A stretch of 64,000 bases of DNA from Halobaculum sp. MBLA0143. Its GTDB lineage: Archaea; Halobacteriota; Halobacteria; Halobacteriales; Haloferacaceae. Below, piece by piece: positions 1 to 10,465 of the stretch. The notes under the pieces are model-generated. The model made no database searches and was not told the DNA's origin. It was given only the letters and a program-made list of their open reading frames with translations. The DNA lies in NCBI RefSeq assembly GCF_041361465.1, contig NZ_JBGKAC010000002.1, forward strand, positions 248,001 to 312,000. Reading direction: 5' to 3'. How positions within the stretch are numbered: position 1 is the first letter of the stretch; every line of letters begins with the position of its first letter. The translations under genes were made by a program, and so were the position numbers.

Positions 1-459
1 GTCCGACCGGTCCAGGCTCCGACCCCGAAGCGTTCCAGAAGGACCCCACGAGGGGTTGAAGCGACGGCCCGCCAGTGAACACTCGCCATGATCTGGACGG
101 TTCCAGAAGGACCCCACGAGGGGTTGAAGCGCCTCCAGTACGTTCGAGGAGGTAGACACCTTATTGTTCCAGAAGGACCCCACGAGGGGTTGAAGCGAAC
201 CGTATCAGTAACATGACATAACGGACGTGCAAGTTCCAGAAGGACCCCACGAGGGGTTGAAGCGACACGCTGGGGGCCCCAGAGAAGATTTCGTTCTTCA
301 TGTTCCAGAAGGACCCCACGAGGGGTTGAAGCACCCACGAGTCGAAGAACACGCGACAGCGGTGCCCGGTTCCAGAAGGACCCCACGAGGGGTTGAAGCG
401 CGGTCGGGAAGCGTGAACAGATCTATTCCATTCTTGATTCCAGAAGGACCCCACGAGGG
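1..459 (+). CRISPR. CRISPR array (trailer end), six repeats plus one degenerate
   Basis: Six identical 31-nt repeats start at 32, 100, 166, 233, 302 and 369. They begin GTTCCAGA and end TTGAAGC. Unique spacers of 35-38 nt separate them. Bases 1-31 are the end of an earlier spacer, so the array continues off the left edge. A seventh copy at 437 starts with A instead of G and loses its 3' part after about 459, which marks the trailer end; the leader should lie to the left. The 3' TTGAAGC resembles the crRNA 5' handle of haloarchaeal I-B repeats. No cas gene lies in the window, so the effector must be elsewhere or absent. Confidence 0.97.
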
Positions 460-767
460 AGACAGCGAGGACACCGTCACCGGCGACCACCCGCGCCGGC
501 ACGAGGGACACCCGTACGGCGACGTACAGCAGCAACAGGAACACCCGGAGCCCGAGCGCCCCGAGTTCGTCACCGACGCGGAAGCAGCCCACGAGCAACA
601 CCCCAGCGACGACGAGGTGGTAGAAGAGTCGCACAGCTGCCAGCCACGTCGAGCCCGTAGCGTCGCTGTCACGACCGCCGACGACTCTGTGTCTCCATCT
701 CGGCAGTCGTGTCCGCACCGTCCGCGCCGGTACCGCCGAACGGCTCTGGAGGGCGAGAGTCGTCCAT
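460..767 (-). pseudogene. Deleted remnant of the propeller + membrane-protein module
   Basis: Read on the minus strand this starts at 767 with MDDSRPPEP, matching the first residues of the beta-propeller gene that starts at 43842. After about 35 codons it jumps into the membrane protein encoded at 41573-42415: STWLAAVRLF here against STWPAAGRLF there, then LVPARVVAGDGVLA in both. About 1.7 kb of the intact module is missing at the junction. The coding homology stops exactly where the degenerate last CRISPR repeat begins. The order of the two pieces is the same as in the intact module, so this is an old duplicate with an internal deletion. No functional product is expected. Confidence 0.8.
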
Positions 768-843
768 CGGCGGGGCGTGGCCGACGGGAGCAAAGCTCTC
801 TTCGGCTCCTCGACGACTGAGGACGACTCACCGGCTACCGATG

Positions 844-1140
844 TCAGTCATCAAGCGCACCGAGTAGACGGGTGAAGACGGGGGCCACAACCCCCCCCGG
901 ATCGTCGTCGGTGGCCGGCGTGTCGACGTGGTCGCGGGACTCGTCGACCGTGTGGGCGGGGTTCTCGCCGGCGAGGTGGCCGTAGACCGCGCGGACCGCG
1001 TCCGTGAGACCGACCGCAGAGGGGTCGACTGCCGACAGTACTCTCTGTCGGTCGGTGTCGCCGTCACGATATTGACCGTCGGTCGGATCCCCTCTCGAGT
1101 GCGCCAGCAGAGCGGCGTGGCCCGGCGGCCGACCTGCGAA
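844..1140 (-). pseudogene. C-terminal gene fragment without a start codon
   Basis: One minus-strand frame is open for 98 codons between stops at 1141-1143 and 844-846. It reads like haloarchaeal coding sequence, with motifs such as DRQRVLSAVDPSAVGL, DAVRAVYGHLAGENP and a C-terminus FTRLLGALDD. It has no ATG, GTG or TTG near its beginning. It is therefore probably the tail of a gene that has lost its 5' part. I do not recognise the family. It lies among other gene debris between the CRISPR array and the sensor kinase. Confidence 0.45.
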
Positions 1141-1171
1141 CTACCGCTAGGGGGGATCGCTCCGAGGGCGA

Positions 1172-1657
1172 TCAGTCCTCTTCGTCGAGCCAGTAGTCCA
1201 CTTCGTCGTCGCGTCGGTAGTAGCCGTGGACGGTTCGTTCTCCCTCGCCGCCGGGTGGTGCGCCGGCGAACACGCCGACCTTCTCCGAGTCCGGGTAGAC
1301 GGTCACGTCGGGGTCCCGCATCGTGGAGACGACGAGGTACCGTAGCGGTTCGTCGCCGTCGTTGAACACGCTGTGGGCGTGGTCGGGACCGGCCGGGAGC
1401 GCCACGTAGTCGCCCGGCGAGACGGACAGTGTCTCGTCGGGGAGTCGAACGCCGCCGTGACCCGCGAGGACGTACACCGACTCCTCGTTGCCCGTGTGGT
1501 AGTGGTACGGCCACGACTGCTCGCCGGCCGGGAGTTCGTACAGACTACACCCCAGTTCGTCGCCGCCGGCGGCACGTCCCAGCCGTTTGCGCCGCAGCCC
1601 GGTCCGTTCCTCGTCGACCCGTTCCCAGTCCAGTGTCGCCTCGTTCACCCTGGTCAC
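1172..1657 (-). CDS. Cupin-domain protein
   Basis: A 161-residue single-domain cupin. The metal-site motif is visible as WPYHYHTGNEESVYVL (about residues 49-64), and the second cupin motif as GPDHAHSVFNDGD (about 91-103). The protein has no signal peptide and should be cytosolic. Cupins of this size are metal-binding isomerases, epimerases or ligand sensors; the substrate cannot be read from the sequence. The start is a GTG at 1657 with a TATA-like GATAAG 25-30 nt upstream, fitting a leaderless transcript. It is the only intact gene between the CRISPR array and the kinase. Confidence 0.85.
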   Translation of the reverse strand: MTRVNEATLDWERVDEERTGLRRKRLGRAAGGDELGCSLYELPAGEQSWPYHYHTGNEESVYVLAGHGGVRLPDETLSVSPGDYVALPAGPDHAHSVFNDGDEPLRYLVVSTMRDPDVTVYPDSEKVGVFAGAPPGGEGERTVHGYYRRDDEVDYWLDEED

Positions 1658-1681
1658 GCCCGGGTGGACGGGAGCGGCGAC

Positions 1682-1687
1682 GATAAG
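1682..1687 (-). promoter_or_regulatory. TATA box of the cupin gene
   Basis: On the minus strand this reads CTTATC, 25-30 nt before the GTG at 1657. The spacing is what leaderless haloarchaeal transcripts show. Confidence 0.4.
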
Positions 1688-1814
1688 CCTTCACGAGCGA
1701 GGGGGCGGCTACTCGGATCTCGGCGGGGGATGTAGCCACACGGAGTGTCTCCGTTCGCGTGACTCCACCGGGCGTGTGGGCGTATCTACGCCGCCGGAGA
1801 GTCCTCGCGTCGCG

Positions 1815-2479
1815 CTACTCCGACGGCGTCGTCGCCTGGACCCTCCACTGCTCCGTCGGGGAGCTCCCGTCGTCGGCGACGAGCGTCTCGGCCGCGACGG
1901 AGAGACGCTCGGGGTCGACCGCCGCCGCGAACGTCGGCGTGAACAGGGTCACCGGGTCGGACCGCTCCCGGACGGACTGCGAGCGGTCGGCTCCCCTACA
2001 CGGACCCGCCGAGAGCCACTGTCGCCTTCGACGACCTAGAACTCCTCGCCGTCGATGGCACCCGGGGACACCTCCGACAGCGACACGCTGTCGTGGCTGA
2101 CGGTGAACGCGAACTCCTGTACCCCGGCCGGTGCACGCGGGAGGCGGACCGTGACCGCTCGTGTCGTCGCCTCCGCCGTCGCACCGACGGCGTCGGCGAG
2201 GTCGACGAACTGGACGCGAGTCGTTCGGCCGCGGTCGGCCCGACGGACGACTCGGGTCCGATCGTCGGAGACGAGCGCCGGCTGGATCTCTCGGACGGTC
2301 GCGGCCGTCTCCGTCTCGACCACGACGCTCGCCTTCTCGAACCCGTCCGGCAACGCACCGACCGTCACGACGACCGTCGTCGTTCTCGTCTCTTCGCCCG
2401 TATCGCCGTCATCCCGCCGACCTGCCGACGACCCACGCTCGGCACCCGTCTCTCCGTACACACCCGTCTCGTACTCCAT
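1815..2479 (-). pseudogene. Broken cohesin-like secreted-protein gene
   Basis: From ATG 2479 a 147-codon frame runs to TAG at 2036. It contains a beta-rich segment with TVVVTVGALPDGF, VQFVDLADAVG and TVRLPRAPAGVQEFAFTV, which resembles the cohesin-like domains of haloarchaeal surface proteins. Reading through the TAG in the same frame continues sensibly (VVEGDSGSRRVRVG). A one-base shift then gives a further plausible tail (DPVTLFTPTFAAAVDPERL, ending TTPSE) that stops at 1815. The protein lacks a signal peptide. I infer a single gene broken by one stop and one frameshift. The first part could still be translated as a small protein. Confidence 0.5.
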
Positions 2480-2633
2480 CGTCGAGTTCCGACGTAGAGA
2501 CTCGTTCCTGCCACGGCGGACGACGACCGGTGCTCTCGCGAGTTCCACTACGTAGGGTCCTCCGAGCGTAGAAATAGACGTGCGTTCTTGTACGACTTAA
2601 TACGAGGTCAGATTGTATTGTGTCGCCGTCGCA

Positions 2634-2640
2634 CTTATAC
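2634..2640 (+). promoter_or_regulatory. TATA box of the sensor kinase
   Basis: CTTATAC lies 25-31 nt before the GTG at 2665 in an otherwise gene-free stretch. This supports a leaderless start there. Confidence 0.5.
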
Positions 2641-2664
2641 TGGTAGGACGCGTCGTCACGTTCC

Positions 2665-5600
2665 GTGGCAAACGTGCACGTCAGTTCATCCGACTTCGGA
2701 GAGTGTCTGTCCCGGGTGGACGAACTCCTCCTCTCGGAGACGGAGGAGGAAGCAGTACGACGGACGACAGAGCTGCTCCAGATTCCGTTCGACGACCCGA
2801 CGGTGCGGGTCTGGGTGAGGGACGACGACGACTGGGCAATCGTGGGGAACGCACAACACTCCGACCGCTCGACGGTCGCGTCTCGACGACTCCCCCCGAC
2901 GGGGCCGCTGACGGAGTCGACACTCGACACCCGGTCGGACGAGCAGTCGACGACCGAACTGCTCGTTCCCGTCGGCGACCAGACCGCTGTCGAAGTCGTC
3001 ACTCGTGTGCCCGACGGGTTCGCCGACCGGGCCGTCGCACTCGTCGAGGCCGTTGGCCCACACCTCGAACGCGTTCTCACCGACCGTTCGGCTGCCGACA
3101 ACCCCCGAGAGACGGACGAGACCGCCGCGGGAGACGACACAGACGAGACCGCCGCGGGAGACGACACAGACGAGACCGCCGCGGGAGACGACACGGGCGA
3201 GACCGAAGCGGACGACGGCCGGACGCCCGACGCTCGGAGAGATGTCGACACGGGTGCGCTCCGCCGACTCCACGAGGCGACGGTCGACGACGCGTCGTTC
3301 GCGGAGACGGTCGACCGGCTCCTCTCGCTCGGGTGTGAGTACGTCGGCCTCGAAACCGGGCTCCTCGCCCACGTCGACGGGACGGACTACGAGGTGGCGG
3401 CGGCCGTCGACCCGACCGACTCCCACGGGGTCGGGACCGTCTACGAGCTGGATCGGACGGTGTGTGCGACGACAGTCGAGAACCACTCGACGGTGACCGC
3501 GTTCCCGGGCCTGGCGAACTCCGACCACCGGTCACACCTCGCGTCGGACACCGTCCGATCGTACCTCGGTGTTCCGGTGACAGTCGACGGCGAGACGTAC
3601 GGGACGGTGAACTTCTCGGCACCGACACCACACCGGGCGTTCGAGCCGGACGAACGAGAGTACGTCGAGCTGATCGCCGAGTGGGTCGGCCGAGAGATCG
3701 AACGGCACCGACGGATCGAGGAGCTGGAACGCTACGAGACGATCATCGAGGCGGTCGACGACCCGGTGTACGCGCTCGACCGCGACGGTCGGTTCAGCTT
3801 CGTCAACGAGGCTGCACTCCGGGAGTTCGGCTACGGTCCAGAGGTCGTCGGAGACTCCCCGTCGATCGGGATGGACGAGGCGGACGTCGCTCGGATCCGC
3901 GAGCAGATCGAGCGCCTCCTCGCGAGCGACGACCGGTCGACCACCGCCGAGTTCGAGCTCCGGACCGCGGACGGCGACCCGAAGGTCGTCGAGAACCGGA
4001 TCGCAGTGATCGGGGACGACGAGTTCCGCGGAACGGCGGGTGTGATCCGCGACGTGACCGAGCGAACGGAGCGCCGTCAGCAGCTGGAGTCGTTCCAACG
4101 GGCAGTCGAGGAGGCCAGCGACGGCGTCGCGATTCTCGACGGCGACGAGTACACGTACGCCGACGAGACACACGCCGAGATGTACGGTCTCGACGACCGG
4201 AGCGAACTGCTCGGCGAGACCTGGCGGCAGTTGTACGACGACGAGGAGGCTCGACGGATCGATACCGAGGCGTTCTCCACGCTGGACACGGACGGGGAGT
4301 GGCAGGGGATGGTCACCGGCTCTCGACCGGACGGGTCGACGTTCCCGGCGGAACTGTCGCTGACGCGGCTCGACGACGACCGACTGGTGTGTACGGTCCG
4401 CGACGAGACGGACCGGCTGGAGCGAGAACAGCGACGACGGGCGACTGTCGACGTGCTCGAACGAATGTACGAGGTGACGACGGACCAGTCACTGTCGCGC
4501 TCGGAGAAGATCGACGCCCTGCTGGAGGCCGGCACCGACTATCTCGAACTCCCGTACGGGTTCCTCACCGAGATCGAGACCGACGTCACCAACGGTGGCA
4601 CGCAGACGATCACCCACGCACACGGCGACCACGGAGGACTCCAACCTGGCGCGTCGTGTCCGCTCCCGGAGTCGTACTGCCGGCGGACGGTGGAACGAGA
4701 CGAGCTGATGACGGTCCTCGACGCCACGGCGGAGGGGTGGGGAGACGACCCCGCCTACGAACGGTTCGCGTTGGGGTCGTACGTCGGCGGACCGATCCAC
4801 GTCGACGACGACACCCACGGAACGGTCTGTTTTGCCGGACCGTCGGCGCGTGACCGACCGTTCTCCCCGACGGAGAGATCGTTCGTCGGGCTGTTACGCC
4901 GGTGGATCAGCTACGAGATCAGCCGCGAGGCCGCCCGCGCCGAACTGTCCGAAGAACGGGAGCAGCTCCGGCTGCTGATCGACAGTCTCGACGAGTACGC
5001 CTTCGTCGTTCTCGACGGGGACGGTCGGGTTCAGCGGTGGAACACCGGTGCCGAGTCGTTGTTCGGCTACGAGTCGACGGACGCGACGGGCATGGCTGTC
5101 GAGGAACTACTCCCCGAGGATCGGCAGAGTGTCGCGGAGCGGCTGTTACAACAGGCACGAGTCGCGGGCGAGAACTCCGACGAAGGGTGGTACACCCGAC
5201 GCGGGGGGTCACAGTTCTACGGGGACGTGCGGTACGCGACACTGGAGGACGACGGGGAGTTCCGGGGGTACGCTGTCGTCGTCCGCGACCTGACCGACCG
5301 GCGACGACAACGCCGACGCACGGAGCAGTTCGTCGAGAAGTCCGAAGACGTGGTGACGATCGCCGACACGGAGGGACGGATCACGTACGCCAGCGGCTCG
5401 GCCGAGCGGGTCCTCGGGTGCGACCCGGAGCGGCTGGTCGATCAGAACCTCTTCGACTACGTCCACGAGGACGAGCGTGAGACGGCCATCGAGTCGTTCT
5501 ACACCGCCGTCGACGGAGCAGAGTCGGAGGTAGAAGTCGAGTGCCGGTTCCGAACGCCCGACGGCGAGTGGCGTAATCTCCAGATTCACTGCCGGAACAT

Positions 5601-6703
5601 GCTCGACAGCGACGCGATCGACGGGATGCTGTTGTACTTGCGTGACGTGACGGAGATGAGAGAACAGATGCGCCGGTTCGAGAGCATATTCAACCAGACG
5701 TTCCAGTTCACGGGACTACTCCAGCCCGACGGGACGGTCATCGAGGCCAACGAGTCGGCACTGAAGTTCGGTGGGATCGAACGCGAGGAGATCGTCGGCA
5801 GGGAGTTCCCGGACGTGCTGTGGTGGAACCACTCCGAGACGGTGTACGATCGTATCCAGGCCGCCATCGTTCAGGCGAGAAACGGAGAGTTCGTCCGCTA
5901 CGAGACCGAGGTACGGGGTGCAGACGGGCTGGCGACAATCGACTTCTCGCTGAAGCCCGTCCGTAACGACAGTGGTGAAGTGGTGTTGCTGGTTGCGGAG
6001 GGGCGTGACGTGACGCTCCAACGTCAGCGCCGGCAACACCTCGAGGTCGTCCAACGAGTGTTGCGTCACAACATGCGGAACGATCTGAGTAAGGTCCGTG
6101 GCTGGTCGGAGTTGATGGCCGAAGAGCCCGACCCGGAGACGCGATCCGAACAGTTCGAGCGGATCGACGGTATCATCGACCGGTGGCGGTCGATGACCGA
6201 ACGAGTGAAAGAGATCCGACAGATGCTCCAGACGGAGCCCGAGGATCAACGGACGGCACGACTCGAGAAGTTGGTCGCCAGGGCCGTGGGAACTGTCCGC
6301 GAGCGGCACTCGTCGGTCACGGTCGACACAGATCTACACAGCGAGCAACTCGAGGTTCCGACGAGCGTCGAGAAGGCCGTCGGTGAACTGCTCCAGAACG
6401 CGGCCAGTGTGACTGACGACGCCACACTGGAAGTGACAGCCACACGTCCCGAGGAGGGGTGGGTCGAGATCGACGTGTACGACGACGGTCCCGGGATGCC
6501 GGACAGCGAGGCAGAGGTGCTCGAGACCGGAGAGGAGACGTCTCTGATACACGGACAGGGTCTCGGCCTGTGGATGGTTCGGATGATCGTCACACAAGCC
6601 GGCGGCGACATCTCGGTCGACCCGGGTGACGACGGGACGCGTGTGTCTCCGTCTGCCGACGGACTTCCGAGGAACTCTCGCCGTGCCTGGCTCCTCCGGC
6701 TGA
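2665..6703 (+). CDS. Giant multi-PAS/GAF sensor histidine kinase, 3' frameshift
   Basis: A soluble kinase of about 1,340 residues with no membrane segment. Domain order: N-terminal region, a D/E/T-rich tandem repeat (about 151-177), GAF (about 195-350), PAS (about 355-470), PAS (about 475-580), GAF (about 590-760), three PAS (about 770-1120), a HisKA-like helix with phospho-acceptor His1135 in LRHNMRNDLSKVRG, then an HATPase with GELLQNAA, DDGPGMP and GQGLGLWMV. The GTG start is supported by a TATA box. Near 6645 the frame leaves the family pattern: the annotated-frame tail is Arg/Ser-rich and runs to 6957, into the convergent P450 gene. A one-base shift instead gives LRLPTDFRG and a stop at 6701-6703, the end I report. 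The signal sensed and the partner regulator are unknown. Confidence 0.88.
3115..3195 (+). repeat. 27-bp in-frame minisatellite (3 copies) in the kinase
   Basis: Three perfect or near-perfect 27-bp units start at 3115, 3142 and 3169, each encoding DETAAGDDT. The array lies in the linker before the first GAF domain, so copy-number change would alter linker length without changing frame. Confidence 0.9.
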
Positions 6704-6860
6704 GACACGCCGGGAGTCTCTCCCGTCGCACTGTGACACGCGTTCGAACACGAACCGCCTCGTGTGACCTTCGTCCACGTTCGGGTACGGGCCCTTCTGT
6801 GGAATCCCGAGCGTCTCGGTGGTGTCCGTCCTGCCTGCCGTTCCCAGCGCGACGAGCCGG

Positions 6861-8297
6861 TCACTCGCGTGGCTGGACACGGACGGACACGCCCCCGTCG
6901 AGCGCGAGCGTCGGGCCGCCGGCGACGGTGAGCTCGTCGACCGGCGTGAGCCGGTAGCGCCGACAGACCGCGGCGACGGCGGTCCGCAGCATCCGGTCGG
7001 CCATCCGACGGCCGATACAACTGCGCGGGCCGACGCCGTACGGGACGTACGCGGCAGTCGGGCGGTCGTCGCCGGCGAGCCCCGGCCCGCCGCCGTCGAC
7101 ACCCCTGCCCTCGGCGGTCCCGTCTCCGTCCTCGTCGTCTGCAGCGCTCCCTCGCCCGTCTCGGCCGTCGAGCCACCGCTGCGGGCGGAACGTCTCCGGG
7201 TCGTCCCAGAACCGACTGTCGCGGTGGTACAGCCACGGGGCCAGCACGACCGGTGTCCCGGCGGTCACCTGTGCTCCACCGAGCGACACGTCGGAGAGTG
7301 GCTCCCTGAACAGGAGATACTGCGGCGGGTACAGCCGGAGACTCTCTCGGACGACCGCGTCGAGTGGCTCACAGTCGATCGGCGAGGCGTCCGCCAGCGA
7401 CCTGTCGCCGACGCTCCGGTCGACCGCCGCCGCCAGTGACGACTGTCGTCGCGGGTGGGCCGCGAGCAGCCCGAGCGTACAGGACAGCGCGGTCGCGGTC
7501 GAGTCGAACCCGGCGAACAGGAACGCGATCAGTTCGTCCCGGATCGTCTCCGTCGGCAGTCCGGCAGCCACGAGTGTCCCGAGGAGTCCGCGGTCACTGT
7601 GGTCGTCGTGGTCGTCGCGGGCGCGGTGACCGTCGTGGCTCCCGTCGGAGCGACGCTGCCGCTCGACAGTCTCGTCGAGACGCGCGTGCAGCGTCGCCAC
7701 GGCGCGTCGGAACCGGCGGTTGGTCGGTGTCGGCACCCACTCCGGGAGGTACGTCGACGGCGAGTCCAGCCGGAGCCGGGCGAGCACGTCGTCGGCAGCC
7801 GCGTGGATCGGGGTGTCGCCGCCCCGGAGGTCCAACCCGAACAACGCCCGCGCGAGCACGGCGAGCGTGAGGTCACGAGCCGTCGCCTGGAGGTCGACCG
7901 TCGCGTCGGTCGGCCAGTCGGCCAGCTCCCCGTCCGCGTACGCCGCGGTGACGCTGTCGACGGTCGACACTCGGTCGGCGGTGAACGCCGACCCGACCAC
8001 CGAACGCCGGTCTCGCCAGGCGTCTCCCTCCAACAGGACGAGACTCCCGCCCTGGAGCGTTCCGAGACGTTCTCGGAGAATCTCCGCCTTCTGGTACTCC
8101 TCGGAGGCGTCGACGAGAACCTGCCGAGCGACTCGTGGATCGGTGACGACCACCACCTGCCGCCCGGCGACGGACGCCGAGACCACCGGCGCGTCCGTCT
8201 GGCCCCACCGGTCCAGCGTCGACAACGGCGACCGGAGAAACGAGACTGTGTGTCCGACGAGCGGCCAGTGGCCGGGGGCACGCGGCGGCTGTGACAC
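6861..8297 (-). CDS. Cytochrome P450
   Basis: A 478-residue soluble P450 monooxygenase. The I-helix oxygen-activation motif AGFDST, the K-helix ExxR (ESLR) and the heme-ligand loop GVGPRSCIGRR with Cys427 are all present. I place the start at GTG 8297 because the next residues, SQPPRAPGHWPLVGHT, are the usual proline-rich P450 N-terminus. The longer open frame upstream only mirrors the neighbouring flavoprotein gene. An acidic, low-complexity stretch (about 345-375) precedes the heme loop. No ferredoxin or reductase gene is adjacent. The substrate is not predictable; the gene is about 7 kb from the lanthipeptide block and on a separate transcript. Confidence 0.93.
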   Translation of the reverse strand: MSQPPRAPGHWPLVGHTVSFLRSPLSTLDRWGQTDAPVVSASVAGRQVVVVTDPRVARQVLVDASEEYQKAEILRERLGTLQGGSLVLLEGDAWRDRRSVVGSAFTADRVSTVDSVTAAYADGELADWPTDATVDLQATARDLTLAVLARALFGLDLRGGDTPIHAAADDVLARLRLDSPSTYLPEWVPTPTNRRFRRAVATLHARLDETVERQRRSDGSHDGHRARDDHDDHSDRGLLGTLVAAGLPTETIRDELIAFLFAGFDSTATALSCTLGLLAAHPRRQSSLAAAVDRSVGDRSLADASPIDCEPLDAVVRESLRLYPPQYLLFREPLSDVSLGGAQVTAGTPVVLAPWLYHRDSRFWDDPETFRPQRWLDGRDGRGSAADDEDGDGTAEGRGVDGGGPGLAGDDRPTAAYVPYGVGPRSCIGRRMADRMLRTAVAAVCRRYRLTPVDELTVAGGPTLALDGGVSVRVQPRE

Positions 8298-8481
8298 ACC
8301 CCGACTGTCGCTCGCCAGCCGGAAGTACGTGTGGAGCCCAGAGGAGACAGACGGTCCGCTCGGACTACCGGAACACCGACCACCACCTGTCGCCACCGTC
8401 CGCCGACGTGGTCGGACCCGCACGTTCGGCGGTGGCTTCTGCGAGCGACCCGTCGGCAGGTGGCTGCGAGGGGGCGTCCGA

Positions 8482-10263
8482 CTACTCCAGCTGGTGGTAG
8501 TCGAGCTCGTGCCCCTCGTCGAGTGCCGTCTGGACCGTCTCACTCGGCTCGCCGACGGGCTCGGTGGTCGTCGTGACGCCGACGTCCGCGGCGTGGTAGT
8601 GGATGTTCCGGCGCCACTCCGGATCGGGATCGGTGGCGTCCGTGCGGTAGTGGGCGCCGCGGGACTCGTCGCGTTCGAGCGCCCCCCGCATGACTGTCTC
8701 CGCGACCGTCAGCGAGAATCCCACGTCCACGGCGAACTCGAACGACCGGCTCCCCAGCGGACCGACAGCCATCTCTTCGGCGGCATCTCTGACCTCCGCG
8801 AGCTGGTCCAACCCCTCCCGGAGCTGGTCGCCGTCTCGGAGCAGCCCCGCGTGGTCCCACAGGAGGTTCTGGAGGTCGTCGAGCACCGCGCGCGGCTCGT
8901 GCTCGCCGTCGCTGTCGGCCAGCGTGGTGAGCCCGGCGACGTGTGGCTCGACGAGTGACTCACGCACCGCCGCCGGAACCGTCCCCGGCTCCGGGTCGCG
9001 GGCGGCGATTCGCTCGCCGGCGACGGCACCGTACACGACCGTCTCGGCGAGACTGTTGCCGCCGAGTCGGTTGGCGCCGTGGACGCCCGCCATCGTCTCG
9101 CCGACGGCGAACAGTCCCGACACGTCCGTCTCCCCGTAGTCGTCGACGGCGACGCCACCCATCCCGTAGTGGGCCGTCGGCGCCACCTCTACTGGCTCTT
9201 CGGAGAGGTCGACGCCCAAGTCTTGGAAGCGTTCGTACATCCGAGGGAGCCGTTCCTGGACGAAGTCCGCCTCTCGGTGAGAGATGTCGAGGTAGACACC
9301 GTCGTTCTCCGTGCCGCGGCCCTCGCGCACCTCCTGTGCGATGGCGCGAGCGACCACGTCGCGGGCGTCCAACTCCATCTGGTCGGGAGAGTACCGCTCC
9401 ATGAACCGCTCGCCCTCGGCGTTGTACAGTCGACCACCCTCGCCGCGGACAGCCTCCGTGACGAGCCGGCCGCGCCAGGGCGCCCACTCCGGGTCGGACT
9501 CGTCGACGGCCATCCCGGTCGGGTGGAACTGGACGAACTCCGTGTCCATCAGCGACGCGCCGGCGTCCAACGCCAGCGCTGGCCCGTCACCGTTGTTCTC
9601 GTCGTCGCGGGAGGTGTGACGGTCGTAGATCGCCGCGTAGCCACCCGCCGCGAGCACGACCTCCGAGGCTTCGATCAGCGTCGGCTCCTCGGTGTCGAGG
9701 TCGACACCGACGGCACCGTAGACTCTGTCGCCGTCGGCGGCGAGCTTCGTCACTAGGAGGTTCTCGCGGTAGGGAACCTCCAGCTCCTGTGCCCGGCCGA
9801 CGAGCGTGTCGAGCAACGACTCGCCGGTGTGGTCGCCGGCGAAGGCGGTCCGGCGGAACGACTGTGCGCCGAAGTAGCGTTGGTCGATCTCGCCGTCGTC
9901 CGTCCGGGAGAACGACATCCCCCAGTCGTCAAGTTCGCGGAGGTGGTCCGGCATCGCTCGCGTCACCGTCTCCACCTTCGCGGGGTCGTTGACGAAGTGC
10001 CCCTCGTTCAGCGTGTCCGCGGCGTGGATCGCCCAGTCGTCTTCCGGGTCGTGGGTGCCGAGTGCGCCGTTGATACCGCCGCGCGCCCACGTCGTGTGTG
10101 CGTCGCCGTGCCCGCGCTTCCCGACGACGAGCAGGTCGTCGACGCCACGCTCCGCGAGCTCGATAGCGGCTCTGGCGCCCGCCGCGCCCGCTCCGATCAC
10201 GAGTACGCCGACCGACTCCGTCTCGTAGTCGACTGCACTCGCCGTGTCCTCCGGTGTACTCAC
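8482..10263 (-). CDS. SDH/FRD-type FAD-dependent oxidoreductase
   Basis: A 593-residue flavoprotein. VLVIGAGAAGARAA (about 20-33) is the dinucleotide-binding fold. DAHTTWARGGING keeps a His (residue 56) at the position that covalently binds FAD in succinate dehydrogenase and fumarate reductase, a residue absent from L-aspartate oxidase. QFHPTGMA and VHGANRLGGNSLAE are the family's substrate and FAD motifs. No iron-sulfur or membrane subunit gene is nearby, so it may act alone, as soluble fumarate reductases do, or with a distant partner. The GTG at 10263 is preferred over an upstream extension because it starts MSTPED and has a TATA-like GGTATATCCC about 20-30 nt upstream. Confidence 0.88.
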   Translation of the reverse strand: MSTPEDTASAVDYETESVGVLVIGAGAAGARAAIELAERGVDDLLVVGKRGHGDAHTTWARGGINGALGTHDPEDDWAIHAADTLNEGHFVNDPAKVETVTRAMPDHLRELDDWGMSFSRTDDGEIDQRYFGAQSFRRTAFAGDHTGESLLDTLVGRAQELEVPYRENLLVTKLAADGDRVYGAVGVDLDTEEPTLIEASEVVLAAGGYAAIYDRHTSRDDENNGDGPALALDAGASLMDTEFVQFHPTGMAVDESDPEWAPWRGRLVTEAVRGEGGRLYNAEGERFMERYSPDQMELDARDVVARAIAQEVREGRGTENDGVYLDISHREADFVQERLPRMYERFQDLGVDLSEEPVEVAPTAHYGMGGVAVDDYGETDVSGLFAVGETMAGVHGANRLGGNSLAETVVYGAVAGERIAARDPEPGTVPAAVRESLVEPHVAGLTTLADSDGEHEPRAVLDDLQNLLWDHAGLLRDGDQLREGLDQLAEVRDAAEEMAVGPLGSRSFEFAVDVGFSLTVAETVMRGALERDESRGAHYRTDATDPDPEWRRNIHYHAADVGVTTTTEPVGEPSETVQTALDEGHELDYHQLE

Positions 10264-10282
10264 ATGTACCTTTAGAACACGA

Positions 10283-10292
10283 TAGGGATATA
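10283..10292 (-). promoter_or_regulatory. TATA box of the flavoprotein gene
   Basis: On the minus strand GGTATATCCC lies 20-29 nt before the GTG at 10263, in the 200-nt gap after the haloperoxidase-family gene. Confidence 0.45.
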
Positions 10293-10465
10293 CCAGCGGC
10301 ACGCGTGCGCGACCGCGCACACGCGCGGACGTGCGGGGCGCCAGCGGCAGACGTGTCGTCTCCTATCGTCTCCGGTCACTCTACCACTGGGGCGAGGCAC
10401 GGTCGGGACGGGTTCGACGACGACCGTCTGACTCTCCCCTACCCAGACGGCAGCGCCGCCGGTCG

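Noticed and set aside
6704-6957. Last 85 codons of the kinase frame as a real C-terminal domain
   Set aside because: They are Arg/Ser/Thr-rich, overlap the convergent P450 gene, and a one-base shift gives a normal family ending.
8298-8543. N-terminal extension of the P450
   Set aside because: It mirrors the end of the flavoprotein gene in another frame, and the family N-terminus begins at the GTG at 8297.
6861-10263. P450 and flavoprotein as tailoring genes of the lanthipeptide block
   Set aside because: They are separated from the block by the haloperoxidase and transducer genes and have their own promoters; no shared element was seen.
10300-10345. GC-rich palindromic stretch (GTGCGC...GCGCAC) as a replication origin or att site
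   Set aside because: The arms are only 6-7 bp in very GC-rich DNA, and no Orc/Cdc6 gene or AT-rich unwinding element is near. A terminator for the haloperoxidase-family gene is more likely.
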